Shown: positions 43,903 through 52,166 of the stretch, one piece after another
Position numbering within the stretch: position 1 is the stretch's first letter
Layout of the letters: each line of letters begins with the position of its first letter
Origin: Streptomyces sp. CB02980
GTDB lineage: Bacteria; Actinomycetota; Actinomycetes; Streptomycetales; Streptomycetaceae
Assembly (NCBI RefSeq): GCF_014451325.2
Contig: NZ_JACSCH020000018.1
Coordinates: 124,001 to 188,000, forward strand
Length of the DNA stretch: 64,000 nt
Direction of reading: 5' to 3'
The notes under the pieces: generated by a model
The model's database searches: none
What the model was told of the DNA's origin: nothing
What the model saw: the letters and a program-made list of their open reading frames with translations, nothing else
Translations under genes and position numbers: made by a program

Positions 43903-45605
43903 CGGCCACGCTCACCGCCGAAAGGCCCGGCAGGGGCCGGGCGAAGGCCAAGCCGTCCGCGCTGCGCAGCGGCGCGCTCATGGCCGCCGGCTCGCTCGTC
44001 TCCCGTGCCACCGGCTTCGTCCGCGCCTCCGTCGTCGCCGCGGCGCTCGGCGCGGCCGCCGTCGCCGACGGCTACGCGGTCGGCAACACCGTCCCCACCA
44101 TCATCTACACGCTCCTCCTCGGCGGCGCCCTCAACGCCGTCTTCGTCCCCGAGCTGGTCAAGGCCGCCAAGGAGCACGAGGACGGCGGAGCCGCCTACAC
44201 CGACCGGCTGCTCACCCTCTGCGTGCTCGCCCTCGTCGCCCTCACGGCCGGCGCGGTCTTCGCCGCGCCCCTGATCGTCGACACGTACACCGACTACGTA
44301 GGCGAGCAGCGGGAGATGACCCTCGCCTTCGCGCGCGCGTGCCTGCCGCAGATCTTCTTCCTCGGCCTGTTCACCCTGCTCGGCCAGGTCCTCAACGCGC
44401 GGGGCCGCTTCGGCGCCATGATGTGGACCCCCGTCCTCAACAACGTGGTCGTCGTCTCCGTCTTCGCCCTGTTCCTCGTGGTCAGCGACGGCGGCGCCCT
44501 CACCCCCGGGGAGACGGCCCTGCTCGGCTGGGGCACCACCGCCGGCATCGTGCTCCAGGCGCTCGCCCTCGTGCCCTCGCTGCGCGCCGCCCGCTTCCGC
44601 TGGCGGCCCCGCTTCGACTGGCGCGGCAGCGGGCTCGCCACACCGCTGCGCTCGGCCGGCTGGCTGGTCCTGCTCGTCCTCACCAACCAGGGCGCGTACT
44701 GGGTGACCACCCTGCTCGCCACCTCGGCGGGCGGCACCGTCAGCGGCGGCGGCCTCGCCGCGTACAACAACGCCTATCTGCTGTGGTCCGTCCCGCACGG
44801 CATCATCACGGTCTCCCTCGTCACCGCGCTGCTGCCCCGGATGAGTGCCGCCGCCGCCGACGGCGACCTCGCGGGGGTCCGCCGGGACGTCTCGTACGCC
44901 CTGCGGACCAGCCAGGCAGCCGTCGTCCCGGCGGCCTGCGCGCTCCTCGCGCTCGCCGTCCCGCTGATGACGGTCGTCTTCCGGTACGGGGCGACCACCG
45001 GCGACGACATCCGCGCGATGTCCTGGATCCTGATGGCCTTCGCGCCCGGACTCGTCGCCCTCTCCGGGCAGTACGTGTGCAACCGCGCCTTCTACGCGCT
45101 GCGGGACACCCGTACCCCGTTCCTGCTCAACCTGGTGATCGCCGGGCTCAACGCGGCGCTGTCGTTCGCCGCCTACCACTACCTGCCCACCCGGTGGGCC
45201 GTCGCCGGCATGGCCGCCGGGTACACGCTCGCGCTCTGGGCGGGCTGGGGCCTCACGGCGTACGTACTGAGGAGGCGGCTCAAGCGGAGCGGCCCGGCGT
45301 CCGGAGGCGCGGGCGGTCCGGCCTCCGTGGGCACGGGCGGTCCGGCCTCCGCGGGCGGTCCGGCCTCCGGCGGCTCGGTCTCCGCGCTCGCGCGGCTGCT
45401 GTCCGCCGCCGTACCCGCCGCCGGTTACGGGCTCCTCATCACCGACCTCACCGGTCCCGCCGGGGCCCTACCCTCCGGGACCGCCGGCGCGCTGACCGTC
45501 CTCACCGTCTTCGCCGTCCTCGCCAAGCCCCTCCGGCTGACCGAGGTCCAGGCCCTCATCGGTGCCGGGACCGGCCGACTGCGCGGCCTCGCCCACCGCA
45601 CCTGA
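43899..45605 (+). CDS. murJ: Lipid II flippase MurJ
   Basis: The 568-residue protein has about fourteen membrane helices of the MVF/MurJ family. The first helices (GSLVSRATGFVRASVVAAALGA), the central hydrophilic pore arginines and the YVCNRAFYALRDTRTPF motif of helix 11 are typical. It would move lipid II across the membrane for peptidoglycan synthesis. A Gly/Pro/Ala/Ser repeat of GGPAS (about residues 465–495) interrupts the last helices and is not found in most MurJ proteins. ATG 43899 overlaps the femX stop. Confidence 0.95.
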   Translation: MTATLTAERPGRGRAKAKPSALRSGALMAAGSLVSRATGFVRASVVAAALGAAAVADGYAVGNTVPTIIYTLLLGGALNAVFVPELVKAAKEHEDGGAAYTDRLLTLCVLALVALTAGAVFAAPLIVDTYTDYVGEQREMTLAFARACLPQIFFLGLFTLLGQVLNARGRFGAMMWTPVLNNVVVVSVFALFLVVSDGGALTPGETALLGWGTTAGIVLQALALVPSLRAARFRWRPRFDWRGSGLATPLRSAGWLVLLVLTNQGAYWVTTLLATSAGGTVSGGGLAAYNNAYLLWSVPHGIITVSLVTALLPRMSAAAADGDLAGVRRDVSYALRTSQAAVVPAACALLALAVPLMTVVFRYGATTGDDIRAMSWILMAFAPGLVALSGQYVCNRAFYALRDTRTPFLLNLVIAGLNAALSFAAYHYLPTRWAVAGMAAGYTLALWAGWGLTAYVLRRRLKRSGPASGGAGGPASVGTGGPASAGGPASGGSVSALARLLSAAVPAAGYGLLITDLTGPAGALPSGTAGALTVLTVFAVLAKPLRLTEVQALIGAGTGRLRGLAHRT

Positions 45606-45652
45606 GCCACCCCTCCGGCAGGAGGGTCCCTTCGACCTTGGATACTTCACAG

Positions 45653-46345
45653 ATGCCCCGCGTGCTCCTGATAGAAGACGACCCCTCCGTCCGCGAAGGC
45701 GTCGAGCTCGGGCTCCGGCGCCGCGGGCACGAGGTGCGCACCGCCGCCACCGGGGAGGCCGGGCTCGACGCGCTCGTGGAGTTCCGGCCGGATCTGCTGC
45801 TGCTCGACCTCATGCTGCCCGGCATCAACGGCGTGCAGGTCTGCCGCCGGGTCCGCGAGAGCAGCCAGCTGCCGATCATCATGCTGACCGCCCGCGGCGA
45901 CGACTTCGACGTCGTCATCGGTCTGGAGGCCGGCGCCGACGACTACATCGTCAAGCCCGCCCGTACCGAGGTCATCGAGGCGCGGATACGGGCCGTGCTG
46001 CGCCGCATCGAGGAGCCGGCCGGCGGCCGGGCCGCCGTCGAGTTCCACGGGGAGCTGGCCATCGACCGGGCCGGTCTCACCGTCGCCAAGGCGGGCGAGC
46101 GGATCGCCCTCGCCCCCTCCGAGCTGAAGCTGCTGCTCCATCTCACGGCCGCGCCCGAGCAGGTCTTCAGCCGGCAGCAGCTCCTCGAACACGTCTGGGA
46201 GCACAGCTACCACGGGGACGCCCGGCTGGTCGACGCCTGCGTCCGCCGGCTGCGGAACAAGATCGAGGACACCCCGGGCGACCCCCGCTACATCCAGACC
46301 CTGCGCGGCTTCGGCTACCGCTTCGGTCCGCTGGGACCGCAGTGA
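45653..46345 (+). CDS. OmpR-family response regulator (MtrA-like)
   Basis: The 230-residue regulator has an intact receiver (Asp9, Asp10, phospho-acceptor Asp52 in LLLLDLMLPG, Thr79, Lys101) and an OmpR/PhoB winged helix with the RRLRNKIED recognition helix. ATG at 45653 is the family start; an in-frame TTG at 45638 has GGAGGG eleven bases upstream and is an alternative. It lies 47 bases after murJ and overlaps the kinase gene by GTGA. Together with the kinase and the GerMN lipoprotein it forms an MtrA–MtrB–LpqB-like operon. Confidence 0.93.
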   Translation: MPRVLLIEDDPSVREGVELGLRRRGHEVRTAATGEAGLDALVEFRPDLLLLDLMLPGINGVQVCRRVRESSQLPIIMLTARGDDFDVVIGLEAGADDYIVKPARTEVIEARIRAVLRRIEEPAGGRAAVEFHGELAIDRAGLTVAKAGERIALAPSELKLLLHLTAAPEQVFSRQQLLEHVWEHSYHGDARLVDACVRRLRNKIEDTPGDPRYIQTLRGFGYRFGPLGPQ

Positions 46346-47901
46346 AGGCCTGCGTCACCCCGGACGAGGACACCGGGGACGAGGGGCCCGGCGGCCACGC
46401 CGGTCATGACGGTCACGGAACGACGGGGCGCGGGCGCGCGTCCCGGCGCGGGGGCCGGAGCCCGCGGCTGCGGCCGCACCCCTTCGGGCTCCGCACCCGG
46501 CTCGTCCTCGCCTTCCTGCTCGTCGCCGCCGTCGGCTGCGGCACCACCGCCGCGCTCACCTACCGGGCCGCCCGCAACGCCATCCTGGAGCAGACCCAGG
46601 ACACCGCCGTCTCCGCCTTCCGCGAGCAGATCGACGCCCTCGGCACCGAACTGCCCGTCAACGCGGAGAGCCTGCGGGACTCGCTCATGCTCGTCGCCCG
46701 CCAGGGCAAGCCCCGCGCCTGGCGCGTGTACGCCGAGTACGGCACCCTCCGCCTCTCCTCCACCGACCGGCCCACCTCCTCCGTCATCACCCCGGAGCTG
46801 AGGGCCCGCGCCGCCGACGACGAGGCCGTCCCGCACGGCAGTTTCCAGCGGGTGGTCAAGAACGGCACCCCGTACCTCACGATCGCCGTTCCCGCCGTCT
46901 TCCTGGCCCGCTCGCCCGACGGCCCCCCGCAGCGCACCGGTCTCGTGTTCTACGCCGTCATGGAACTCGACGAGGAGGAGGCGAACGTCGAGGCGATGGT
47001 CGCGGCCGCCCGCGACGGCGCCCTGCCCGCGCTCGCGGTCGCCCTGATCCCCGCCCTGATCGCCGCGCGCGGCGTGCTCCGGCCCGTACGGGAGCTGCGC
47101 CACGCGGCCCACAGCATGGGCCGCGGCCGGCTCGACACCCGTATCCACGCCAAGGGCAGCGACGAACTCGCCGACCTCGCCCGGACGTTCAACGAGTCCG
47201 CCGCCGAGCTGGAACGTTCCGTCACGGAACTCCGCAACGCCGAGGCCCGCGCCCGCCGCTTCGCCTCCGACGTCTCGCACGAACTCCGCACCCCGCTCGC
47301 CGGGATGCTCGCCGTCACGGAGGTCCTCGACGAGGACGCCGGGAGCCTCGACAGCGACACCGCCCGCGCCGTCCGTCTGATCAGCGCCGAAACCGGGAAG
47401 CTCGCCGTTCTCGTCGAAGACCTCATGGAGATCTCCCGCTTCGACGCCCGCGCCGCCGAGCTGCACACCGACGAGGTCGACGCAGCCGACTGCGTCCGCA
47501 AGACCCTCCAGCACCGGTACTGGACCGATCCGGCGCAGGTCGTCCCGTACCTCACGGAGGGGATCAGGGCCCGGCTCGACCCGCGCCGCTTCGACGTGGT
47601 CGTCGCCAACCTCGTCGGGAACGCGCTGCGGCACGGCGGGGCGCCGGTGACGGTCCGGCTCTGGGCGGAGGGGGAGCAGCTGGTGACGGAGGTCGCCGAC
47701 CGGGGCCCCGGTATCCACCCGGACGTCCTGCCGCACGTGTTCGACCGCTTCTACAAGGCGGACCGGGCCCGTACCCGCTCGGCGGGCAGCGGCCTCGGCC
47801 TCGCGATCACCCTGGAGAACGTACGGCTCCACGGAGGCACGGTCACGGCCGCCAACGACCCCGAGGGCGGGGCCGTCTTCACCGTGCGGATGCCGCTGTG
47901 A
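46342..47901 (+). CDS. Transmembrane sensor histidine kinase (MtrB-like)
   Basis: The 519-residue kinase has a His/Gly-rich cytoplasmic start, two membrane helices (about residues 54–77 and 230–252) around a 150-residue extracellular sensor, a HAMP domain, a HisKA domain with His313 in SDVSHELRTPL and an intact HATPase (NLVGNALRHGG, DRGPGI, GSGLGLAI). It would phosphorylate the response regulator encoded just upstream. The start is GTG in a GTGA overlap with that gene, and its own stop overlaps the lipoprotein start in the same way. Confidence 0.94.
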   Translation: MKACVTPDEDTGDEGPGGHAGHDGHGTTGRGRASRRGGRSPRLRPHPFGLRTRLVLAFLLVAAVGCGTTAALTYRAARNAILEQTQDTAVSAFREQIDALGTELPVNAESLRDSLMLVARQGKPRAWRVYAEYGTLRLSSTDRPTSSVITPELRARAADDEAVPHGSFQRVVKNGTPYLTIAVPAVFLARSPDGPPQRTGLVFYAVMELDEEEANVEAMVAAARDGALPALAVALIPALIAARGVLRPVRELRHAAHSMGRGRLDTRIHAKGSDELADLARTFNESAAELERSVTELRNAEARARRFASDVSHELRTPLAGMLAVTEVLDEDAGSLDSDTARAVRLISAETGKLAVLVEDLMEISRFDARAAELHTDEVDAADCVRKTLQHRYWTDPAQVVPYLTEGIRARLDPRRFDVVVANLVGNALRHGGAPVTVRLWAEGEQLVTEVADRGPGIHPDVLPHVFDRFYKADRARTRSAGSGLGLAITLENVRLHGGTVTAANDPEGGAVFTVRMPL

Positions 47902-48575
47902 ACGGCCCGGAAGCCACTCCCGTACACCGCCGCCGGGCGGGTGGAGCCGGTGGAGCCGCGAAGCGCCGTAGTGCGGCCGCCGTCGCCCTGCTCGCCCTGC
48001 TGGCGCCGCCCGCGCTGGCCGGCTGCGGCATACAGAAGACCGACGTCGTCGAGGCGGGCGGGGCGGCGACGCTCCATGTCGGGCCGCCGCTGCCCGAGGA
48101 ACGGATCGTGCTCTACTTCGTCGGCCCCGACGGCCGGTCGATGCCGGTGGCCCGAGATCTCGGCCTGCCCTTTCCGGACACCGCCCCCCCGTCGGGCGAC
48201 TCGGCAGAACACGTCCCGACCGACGTGTTCGGTCCCGGCTACGAGATATCCCGCGACGACCTGAACCGCGGCGGGATCGTCACCGACAAGATCCTCGCCA
48301 TGCTCCTCGCCGGCCCCAGGGAGAACGAGAGGGCGGCGGGCATCACCACCGTCCTGCCCGCGGCGAAGGGGGTGACCGTGCTGCAGGACTCGAAGGGGAC
48401 CCCGGCGCGTCGGCTGATCTGGGTCCGGACGCCCTTCCCCGTCAAGAAGCTGTCGGAGGCGGCCGTCCGCCAGCTGGTCTGCACGACCGCCTACGCGGAG
48501 CACCCGGCCGGCCTGGTCGAGGTGTCGCTCAGCGGCCCGGACGGGATCCTGCCCACCGCCCGCTGCGACGGGTAG
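47898..48575 (+). CDS. GerMN-domain lipoprotein (LpqB-like, without propeller)
   Basis: The 225-residue precursor has an Ala-rich signal ending in LAGC (Cys about residue 43), then a GerMN domain (RIVLYFVGPDGRSMPVARDL … TDKILAMLLAGPRENERA). In LpqB, the third component of the MtrAB system, a GerMN domain precedes a beta-propeller, and LpqB modulates MtrB from outside. This protein keeps only the GerMN part. Three cysteines in the mature protein besides the lipid Cys may bond. It is the third cistron of the operon (GTGA overlap) and ends seven bases from a convergent gene. Confidence 0.88.
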   Translation: MNGPEATPVHRRRAGGAGGAAKRRSAAAVALLALLAPPALAGCGIQKTDVVEAGGAATLHVGPPLPEERIVLYFVGPDGRSMPVARDLGLPFPDTAPPSGDSAEHVPTDVFGPGYEISRDDLNRGGIVTDKILAMLLAGPRENERAAGITTVLPAAKGVTVLQDSKGTPARRLIWVRTPFPVKKLSEAAVRQLVCTTAYAEHPAGLVEVSLSGPDGILPTARCDG

Positions 48576-48582
48576 CCGCGGC

Positions 48583-49413
48583 TCAGGCCGTCCGCAGGTC
48601 GGCGAGGACCGCGTCGGTGAACGGCGGCCAGGCCTCGACCGCCCACGCCCCGAAGGGCCGGTCGGTCAGCGCCACGCACGCGGCACGCGCGTCCGGGTCG
48701 ATCCACAGGAACGTGCCGGACTGCCCGAAGTGCCCGAAGGCACGGGGTGAGGACGTGGCGCCCGTCCAGTGCGGGGACTTGCCGTCGCGGATCTCGAAGC
48801 CGAGGCCCCAGTCGTTCGGCCGCTGGTGCCCGTAACCGGGGAGGATGCCGGTCAGACCGGGGTACGCGACGCTCATCGCGTCCAGGACGGTGCGCGGGTC
48901 GAGCAGCCGCGGCGCCTGCACCTCGGCGGCGAACCGCACCAGGTCGTCGACGGTCGAGACGCCGTCCTTGGCCGGCGAGCCCTCCAGCGTCGTCGACGTC
49001 ATGCCCAGCGGCTCCAGGACCGCCTGGTGCAGGTACTCGGCGAAGGGGATGTCGGTCGCCTTGGCGAGATGGTCGCCGAGGGCCTCGAAACCGGTGTTGG
49101 AGTAGATCCGGCGGGTGCCCGGCGCGGCCATGACCCGGTTCTCGTCGAACGCGAGCCCCGAGGTGTGGGCGAGGAGATGGCGTACGGTCGCGCCCTCGGG
49201 ACCGGCCGGCTCGTCGAGGTCGATCGCCCCCTCCTCGTACGCGACGAGGACGGCGTACGCCGCGAGCGGCTTGGTGACGGAGGCGAGCGGGAAGCGCTGC
49301 CCGGTGGGGCCGTACGACCCGGCCGTGGTGCCGTCCGCGCGGACCACGGCGGCCGCCGCGGTGGGGACGGGCCAGTTCTCGATCGACGCCAGGCTCGGCA
49401 CGCTGCTCTGCAT
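48583..49413 (-). CDS. Serine hydrolase, class C beta-lactamase/esterase family
   Basis: The 276-residue protein has the penicillin-binding fold motifs Ser45-x-x-Lys48 (LASVTKPL) and Tyr104-x-Asn106 (IYSNTGFE). The third motif is HFGQSG rather than KTG, typical of esterases and D-aminopeptidase-like members. There is no signal peptide if ATG 49413 is right, so it acts in the cytoplasm and is not a resistance beta-lactamase. It is divergent from the merR/aldo-keto reductase operon and shares its 52-bp intergenic region, so MerR may control both. Confidence 0.9.
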   Translation of the reverse strand: MQSSVPSLASIENWPVPTAAAAVVRADGTTAGSYGPTGQRFPLASVTKPLAAYAVLVAYEEGAIDLDEPAGPEGATVRHLLAHTSGLAFDENRVMAAPGTRRIYSNTGFEALGDHLAKATDIPFAEYLHQAVLEPLGMTSTTLEGSPAKDGVSTVDDLVRFAAEVQAPRLLDPRTVLDAMSVAYPGLTGILPGYGHQRPNDWGLGFEIRDGKSPHWTGATSSPRAFGHFGQSGTFLWIDPDARAACVALTDRPFGAWAVEAWPPFTDAVLADLRTA

Positions 49414-49427
49414 GGGGCCGAGCCTAC

Positions 49428-49458
49428 TTGCTTGGAGTGCACTCCAACGTTTTAGCGT
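49428..49458 (+). promoter_or_regulatory. MerR-regulated leaderless promoter
   Basis: TTGCTT (49428–49433), a 19-bp spacer and TAGCGT (49453–49458) precede the ATG at 49466 by seven bases. A perfect 16-bp palindrome, TTGGAGTGCACTCCAA (49432–49447), fills the spacer. This is a textbook MerR-activated promoter, and the first gene it drives is merR. Confidence 0.85.
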
Positions 49459-49465
49459 GGGGGTC

Positions 49466-49915
49466 ATGAGCGTGATGGCGAGCATGAGCACGACGACAGA
49501 CACGAATACGAGCACAGGCACCAGCGGTACCCGGATCCCCCGGGCGTACTACACGATCAGCGAGGTCGCGGCCCTGACCGGGCTCACCGCCCACACCCTG
49601 CGCTGGTACGAGCGGATCGGACTCATGTCGCACGTCGACCGCTCGCACACCGGCCAGCGCCGCTTCACGGAGCGGGACCTGGGCTGGCTCGCCTTCGTCG
49701 GCAAGCTGCGGCTGACCGGGATGCCGGTCGCCGACATGGTCCGGTACGCGGAGCTCGTCCGCGAGGGAGACCACACCCGCGACGAACGGCGGGAACTCCT
49801 GGAGACCACCCGACGTGACGTGCTCTCCCGGATCACCGAACTCCAGGACACGCTCGCCGTGCTCGACATCAAGATCAGTCATTACGGGACCGCATGCGGA
49901 GGCACATCTTCATGA
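49466..49915 (+). CDS. MerR family transcriptional regulator
   Basis: The 149-residue regulator has a Thr/Ser-rich N-terminus, then the MerR winged helix (TISEVAALTGLTAHTLRWYERIGLM) and a long dimerisation helix. A Cys close to the end (HYGTACGGTSS) is the only cysteine, a possible redox or electrophile sensor. ATG at 49466 fits a leaderless transcript from the 19-bp-spacer promoter. The stop overlaps the aldo-keto reductase start by four bases, so the two are co-expressed and autoregulated. Confidence 0.92.
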   Translation: MSVMASMSTTTDTNTSTGTSGTRIPRAYYTISEVAALTGLTAHTLRWYERIGLMSHVDRSHTGQRRFTERDLGWLAFVGKLRLTGMPVADMVRYAELVREGDHTRDERRELLETTRRDVLSRITELQDTLAVLDIKISHYGTACGGTSS

Positions 49916-50937
49916 CCAACGTGACCAGGATCGACACCATACGGCTCGGCGGCCAGGACGGACCCGGGATCGGCGTCCAGGGCTTCGGCGCCATGGGCAT
50001 CAGCGAGTTCTACGGCGACACCGACGAGGCCGCCGCCCGCGACACCCTCGACGCGGCCCTGGAGGCCGGCGTCACCCTGATCGACACCGCCGACGCCTAC
50101 GGCAACGGCGCCAACGAGCGGTTCCTCGCCCCGTTCCTCGCCGCCCACCGCGACGAGGTCACCCTCGCCACCAAGTTCGCCCTCGAACGGCGCGCCGACG
50201 ACCCCTCCTACCGGGGGATCCGCAACGACCCCGCGTACATCAGGACCGCCGTCGAGGGCAGCCTGAGCCGCCTCGGCATCGAGGCCATCGACCTCTACTA
50301 CATGCACCGCCGCGACCCGGAGGTCCCGCTCGCCGAGTCCGTCGGCGCGATGGCCGAACTCGTCCGGGAGGGCAAGGTCAAGTACCTCGGCCTCAGCGAG
50401 GTCACCGGGCCCGAACTGCGCGAGGCCCACGCCGTCCACCCGATCGCCGCCCTCCAGTCGGAGTGGTCGCTCTTCTCCCGGGACGTGGAGCGCAGCGCCG
50501 TCGGCGCCGCCGCCGAACTCGGCGTCACCGTCGTGCCGTACTCGCCGCTCGGCCGAGGCTTCCTCACCGGATCCTTCGCCGACGCCACCAAGGACCTGGC
50601 GGGCGACGACTTCCGCCGGCACCAGCCCCGGTTCACCGGCGAGAACGCGGAACGGAACGCCGCCCTGCTCGACCCGGTCCGCAAGATCGCCGCCGCGCAC
50701 GGCGCCACCCCCGCGCAGATCGCCCTCGCCTGGGTGCAGCAGCGGGCCTCCGTGCACGGCCTGACGGTCGTCCCGATCCCCGGCACCCGCAAGCGCTCCC
50801 GCCTGGAGGAGAACGCCGCCGCCACCCGCATCACCCTCACCGGGGCCGAACTCGCCGAACTCGAGCCGATCGCCGGTCTGGTGGCGGGCGACCGCTACCC
50901 GGACATGCGCTTCACGGCGGTGTCGCGCGAGGTCTGA
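49912..50937 (+). CDS. Aldo/keto reductase
   Basis: The 341-residue enzyme is an (alpha/beta)8 aldo-keto reductase with the catalytic tetrad visible: Asp in DTADAYGNG, Tyr of the same segment, Lys in LATKFAL and His in LYYMHRRDP. The NADPH-binding IPGTRKRSRLEEN motif is near the C-terminus. It reduces aldehydes or ketones, probably as detoxification under MerR control. GGAGG lies nine bases before ATG 49912, inside the merR gene. It ends 11 bases from the convergent acyltransferase. Confidence 0.94.
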   Translation: MTNVTRIDTIRLGGQDGPGIGVQGFGAMGISEFYGDTDEAAARDTLDAALEAGVTLIDTADAYGNGANERFLAPFLAAHRDEVTLATKFALERRADDPSYRGIRNDPAYIRTAVEGSLSRLGIEAIDLYYMHRRDPEVPLAESVGAMAELVREGKVKYLGLSEVTGPELREAHAVHPIAALQSEWSLFSRDVERSAVGAAAELGVTVVPYSPLGRGFLTGSFADATKDLAGDDFRRHQPRFTGENAERNAALLDPVRKIAAAHGATPAQIALAWVQQRASVHGLTVVPIPGTRKRSRLEENAAATRITLTGAELAELEPIAGLVAGDRYPDMRFTAVSREV

Positions 50938-50948
50938 GGGACCGCGCG

Positions 50949-52166
50949 TCACACGAGCCCCAGGGCGAAGGCCGCGAACCCCGCCGCCAGCAGCCCCGCG
51001 AGGGTGCGCCGGCCCGGGCCGGTCCTCGCCCACGGCGACTCGAACCCGCGCGCGTACCGCCCGATCAGGACGAGCAGTCCGGCGAAGACCGGCATCCACG
51101 CCAGCCGTGCCAGGATCCAGCCGACCGAGTCCGGCCCGCCGACCAGACCCGGGACCTCCCCGAGATACGAGGCGGGGATCGCCGCGCTGAGCATCGCCGT
51201 CTGGTGCCAGCACAGGATCGTCATCGCCGAGAGGTTGACGACCACGACCGGCGCCCACAGCGCGGGCCGCTTCAGGAGCCTGCCGAGCCGGTCCCTGAGC
51301 AGGATCGCGGCGCCGCTCTGCGTGGCGGCCAGGGCGAGGACGAGCAGCGACGGGGGGTGGGAGTTGGTGCGGGCCTCGCCGGGGACGCCGACCATCGAGG
51401 CCGGGTAGCCGAAGGCGAGCAGCAGGGCGGCGAAGAGCGCGGCCCCGCCGATCAGCAGCCCCCAGGCGTGCCGCCGGGTGACCCGGCCCTCGCCCCAGGA
51501 GACGCCGAGCTGATACGCGAAGAGCCAGCCGGGCAGGATGTTGAGGAGGCTGAGCCAGGACGGTACGGCGTCGGCGTACGGGCCGTACCGCAGGAAGTCG
51601 ACGACGGCCACCGAGCCGAGCAGCGGGGCCGCGGCCCACACCCCGAGGCGGCGGGCCACCCGGACGCACAGCGGGGTGAGCGCGGTGACCACCGTGTACA
51701 CCCCGACGAACCACAGCGGCTGGATCACCAGCGTGGACGCGGTCCGCAGGGTGTCCACGGGCACGTCGAACCCGAAGTGCAGCACGGGCAGCAGCACCGC
51801 CCAGACGGCGGTGACACCGAGGACCGGGCGGCCGAGCCGAGCGAGCCGGCCACCGAGCCACGCGCGCGTGGAGCCCTTCCTGCGCCGGTACGAGAGGACG
51901 GAGGCGTAGCCGCCGACCAGGAAGAAGATCCCCAGCATCTGGAGGACCCAGCTGACCGGCGCGAGCCCCGCGAACGTACCCAGCGGGCTGGCGTTGTGGA
52001 TGGCCCCGTCGGAGGAGAGCGTGAAGCCGCCGAGCAGCCAGTGCCCGGTGGGCACGGCCAGCAGGGCCAGGGCGCGCAGCCCGTCGATCGCCCGGTCGCG
52101 GTGGGCGGGGGTGCCCGACTCGATCTTCCGGGTCGTGCGGCGGGCCATGGTCGCGAGGGCGCTCAT
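50949..52166 (-). CDS. Membrane acyltransferase (acyltransferase_3 family)
   Basis: The 405-residue integral membrane protein has ten or more helices and the acyltransferase_3 start HRDRAIDGLRALALLAVPTGHW, with the conserved His/Asp residues in the first helices. Such enzymes O-acylate glycans, lipids or antibiotics using acyl donors from inside. The ATG overlaps the stop of the exported alpha/beta hydrolase gene (ATGA). The pair probably acts on the same substrate, one adding and the other removing acyl groups, but this is inference. The upstream hydrolase promoter carries the paired sites also seen upstream of the two-component system. Confidence 0.9.
   Translation of the reverse strand: MSALATMARRTTRKIESGTPAHRDRAIDGLRALALLAVPTGHWLLGGFTLSSDGAIHNASPLGTFAGLAPVSWVLQMLGIFFLVGGYASVLSYRRRKGSTRAWLGGRLARLGRPVLGVTAVWAVLLPVLHFGFDVPVDTLRTASTLVIQPLWFVGVYTVVTALTPLCVRVARRLGVWAAAPLLGSVAVVDFLRYGPYADAVPSWLSLLNILPGWLFAYQLGVSWGEGRVTRRHAWGLLIGGAALFAALLLAFGYPASMVGVPGEARTNSHPPSLLVLALAATQSGAAILLRDRLGRLLKRPALWAPVVVVNLSAMTILCWHQTAMLSAAIPASYLGEVPGLVGGPDSVGWILARLAWMPVFAGLLVLIGRYARGFESPWARTGPGRRTLAGLLAAGFAAFALGLV

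Noticed and set aside
48583..49413. Antibiotic-resistance beta-lactamase
   Set aside because: It has no signal peptide, and HFGQSG replaces the KTG motif, so it looks like a cytoplasmic esterase-type member.
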